Below, one piece after another: positions 5,998 to 7,449 of a stretch of DNA of 7,449 bases. The position numbers were made by a program, and so were the translations under genes. The notes beneath the pieces are model-generated. The model saw nothing but the letters and a program-made list of their open reading frames with translations. It did not search any database and was not told the origin of the DNA. The DNA lies in assembly GCA_003104895.1 (NCBI GenBank), contig PQAG01000227.1:1-7449 (forward strand). The letters are read 5' to 3'. The stretch comes from Nitrosomonadales bacterium. Lineage in GTDB: Bacteria; Pseudomonadota; Gammaproteobacteria; Burkholderiales; Sulfuricellaceae. The first letter of the stretch is position 1; every line of letters starts with the position of its first letter.

Positions 5998-7056
5998 ATG
6001 GAAAAACGCTTCGAATATTATGCTCAACTCGCCGCCGTGTTGCTTCTGGTGGTGGGCTGCTTCCTCGTGTTGCGGCCATTCCTGACCGCAATACTGTTCG
6101 CCGCCGTGGTATGCGTCTCGACCTGGCCACTCTACCGCTGGCTGCTGCGCAGAATGAAGGGCATGCAGAACCTGGCTGCGCTCGCCATGACGCTGTCGCT
6201 GATACTGGTCGTCATCCTGCCCCTGGCGCTGGTGGCGTACAACCTCGCCGACAACGTCACCGCCTTTTACGACCAGATCAGAGAGGCCACCGAAGGTGGG
6301 CCACTGGAGCCGCCAGCCTGGCTGACCGGCCTGCCGCTGGCGGGCGAATCGATCAGGGATTACTGGCACCTGATCGCCACCAGCCAGGAAGAAATGATGG
6401 CGCTGCTGAAGCGTCTGCTCGAACCCACCCGGAAATTTCTCCTCGCTGGCGGCATCCTGCTGGGGCAAGGGGTGATGGAAATGAGCCTGGCCGCCTTTGT
6501 CAGCTTCTTCCTGTACCGGGATGGGGAGGCTCTGGTGAGTGCGGTTGACGTGGCGATGGAACGGCTGGCCGGCCCCCACTCGGGGAATGTCCTCGACACG
6601 GTCAACAATACCGTGCGCGGCGTCATGTACGGGCTGGTGGGAACAGCCCTGGCGCAAGGCATCGTGGCCACCATCGGATTCGCCATTGCCGGGGTGCCGG
6701 CAGCGCTGCTGCTGGGCGTAGCGACTTTCGTGCTCTCCCTCATCCCCGCCGGACCGCCCCTGATCTGGGGCGGCGCAGCCATCTGGCTGTTCTACCAGGG
6801 CAGCACGGGATGGGGAATTTTCATGCTGCTGTGGGGATTGCTCCTCATCAGCAGCGTGGATAACGTGGTAAAGCCCTTGCTCATCAGCCGCGGCAGCAAT
6901 CTGCCCTTCATCCTGGTGATGTTCGGCGTGATGGGAGGCGTGCTCGCCTTTGGTTTCGTCGGCATCTTCATCGGACCAACCCTGCTTGCAGTGGGTTTCA
7001 GCCTGATGCAGAAGTGGACTGCGCGTGCGAGCAGTGTCGTCAGCAGCGAAAGCTGA
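5998..7056 (+). CDS. AI-2E / PerM family membrane transporter
   Basis: This 352-aa polytopic inner-membrane protein belongs to the AI-2E family (PerM, YdiK, TqsA). Hydrophobic segments lie at about 9-27, 29-46, 60-81, 150-172, 213-240, 241-265, 272-287 and 302-336. A soluble stretch at 85-145 corresponds to the variable loop region of the family. The family signatures are SLIPAGPPLIWGG (247-259), DNVVKPLLISRGSNLPFILV (288-307) and GVLAFGFVGIFIGPTLLAVG (314-333). Members export autoinducer-2 (TqsA), act as Na+/H+ antiporters or have unknown substrates, and the substrate here cannot be read from sequence. ATG at 5998 is the first in-frame start after a TGA at 5950-5952. The RBS is poor (AGG nine nt upstream). 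It is divergent from yaeQ, and its stop codon directly abuts the stop of the convergent secretin-like gene, with zero bases between. Confidence 0.93.
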   Translation: MEKRFEYYAQLAAVLLLVVGCFLVLRPFLTAILFAAVVCVSTWPLYRWLLRRMKGMQNLAALAMTLSLILVVILPLALVAYNLADNVTAFYDQIREATEGGPLEPPAWLTGLPLAGESIRDYWHLIATSQEEMMALLKRLLEPTRKFLLAGGILLGQGVMEMSLAAFVSFFLYRDGEALVSAVDVAMERLAGPHSGNVLDTVNNTVRGVMYGLVGTALAQGIVATIGFAIAGVPAALLLGVATFVLSLIPAGPPLIWGGAAIWLFYQGSTGWGIFMLLWGLLLISSVDNVVKPLLISRGSNLPFILVMFGVMGGVLAFGFVGIFIGPTLLAVGFSLMQKWTARASSVVSSES

Positions 7057-7449
7057 TTATTTAACCTCTTCGACCTTGAGCCACACGCTGCGGCTGTCGC
7101 GCCCGCGCGTGTTCGCATAGCTGGTGTAGCCGCGCTCGCGCCCGCTTTCTTCCTGGCCGCTGCCGCCGAGTTCGATCCACTCCCCGATCTTGCCGGAAAC
7201 CGTGGTGCTGAGGCGCTGAATATCGGCGCCGCCCCGCCCGCCCATCTCCCGCTCGAACTGCGGGCTGATTTCCAGCATGACCCTGTCCCCTGCCACTCGC
7301 GGCGTCACAACCAAGCCGCTGCCGATATCGCGGTAAACCAGGCTTTCCGACAACACTGCGCCATTCGGCCCCATCACCACCTGGCGGAACGGCACCGGCA
7401 GCGAACGCCCCACCATCAGATAGCCGCTGCCGCCTTCCATCACCTGGAT
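7057..7449 (-). CDS. Secretin-like protein, C-terminal part (start beyond window)
   Basis: The frame is open to the right edge (130 residues visible, TAA at 7057-7059), so the start lies outside. The first visible in-frame GTG at 7443 falls inside the conserved IQVMEGGSGYLMVG block and is probably not the true start. The segments GSGLVVTPRVAGDRVMLEIS and KIGEWIELGG resemble the C-terminal secretin module of type II/III secretion proteins: a beta-rich region with a P-x-V-x-x-D-x-V-x-L-x-I pattern followed by L-G-G. A group of short betaproteobacterial proteins of about 200 aa carries this module without the N domains of a full secretin. This fragment looks like that group, but a full secretin cannot be ruled out without the upstream part. 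It ends VWLKVEEVK, as expected for the final strand. Function and partners are unknown. Confidence 0.75.
   Translation of the reverse strand: MQVMEGGSGYLMVGRSLPVPFRQVVMGPNGAVLSESLVYRDIGSGLVVTPRVAGDRVMLEISPQFEREMGGRGGADIQRLSTTVSGKIGEWIELGGSGQEESGRERGYTSYANTRGRDSRSVWLKVEEVK

Noticed and set aside
5974..6657. 227-codon minus-strand frame opposite the AI-2E gene
   Set aside because: The plus strand encodes a clear AI-2E membrane protein; the reverse frame is Gln/His-rich shadow.

Overview
The window looks like chromosomal DNA of a betaproteobacterium, possibly Nitrosomonadales-like. It is fairly GC-rich and densely packed, and carries DUF1631, YaeQ and EAL-HDOD family genes that are typical of that class. 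The lineage is an inference from protein families and style, not from a marker gene.

Left half (1-3853, minus strand): a two-gene unit. A large DUF1631 protein (801 aa) is followed after 98 nt by an EAL-HDOD (YuxH-type) protein that runs off the left edge. Its EAL half has lost the catalytic motifs, so it is probably not an active phosphodiesterase. The 444-nt space upstream of the DUF1631 gene holds the most interesting item of the window. On the minus strand (about 3995-4095) there is a clear GEMM-I (cyclic di-GMP class I) riboswitch. All three residues that contact the ligand in the Vc2 structure are conserved, including the G that favours c-di-GMP over cGAMP. It lies between a sigma70-like promoter and the DUF1631 start. 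This suggests a c-di-GMP-responsive operon that encodes proteins with c-di-GMP-related architecture.

Middle (4298-5355): a small four-helix membrane protein of the phage-holin/YvlD family runs rightward from its own promoter, divergent from the riboswitch operon. It is followed by the decayed remnant of a stress-response kinase gene (srkA/yihE) on the minus strand, with at least one frameshift, a missing N-terminal part and an internal deletion. Next is a 109-aa helical protein that I do not recognise.

Right (5371-7449): yaeQ (minus) and an AI-2E/PerM-family membrane protein (plus) are divergent from a 78-nt gap. The AI-2E gene ends directly against the stop codon of a secretin-like protein on the minus strand that enters from the right edge. 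These right-hand genes look like ordinary housekeeping neighbours, and I see no link to the c-di-GMP unit. No tRNA, rRNA, IS element, CRISPR array or strong intrinsic terminator was seen.
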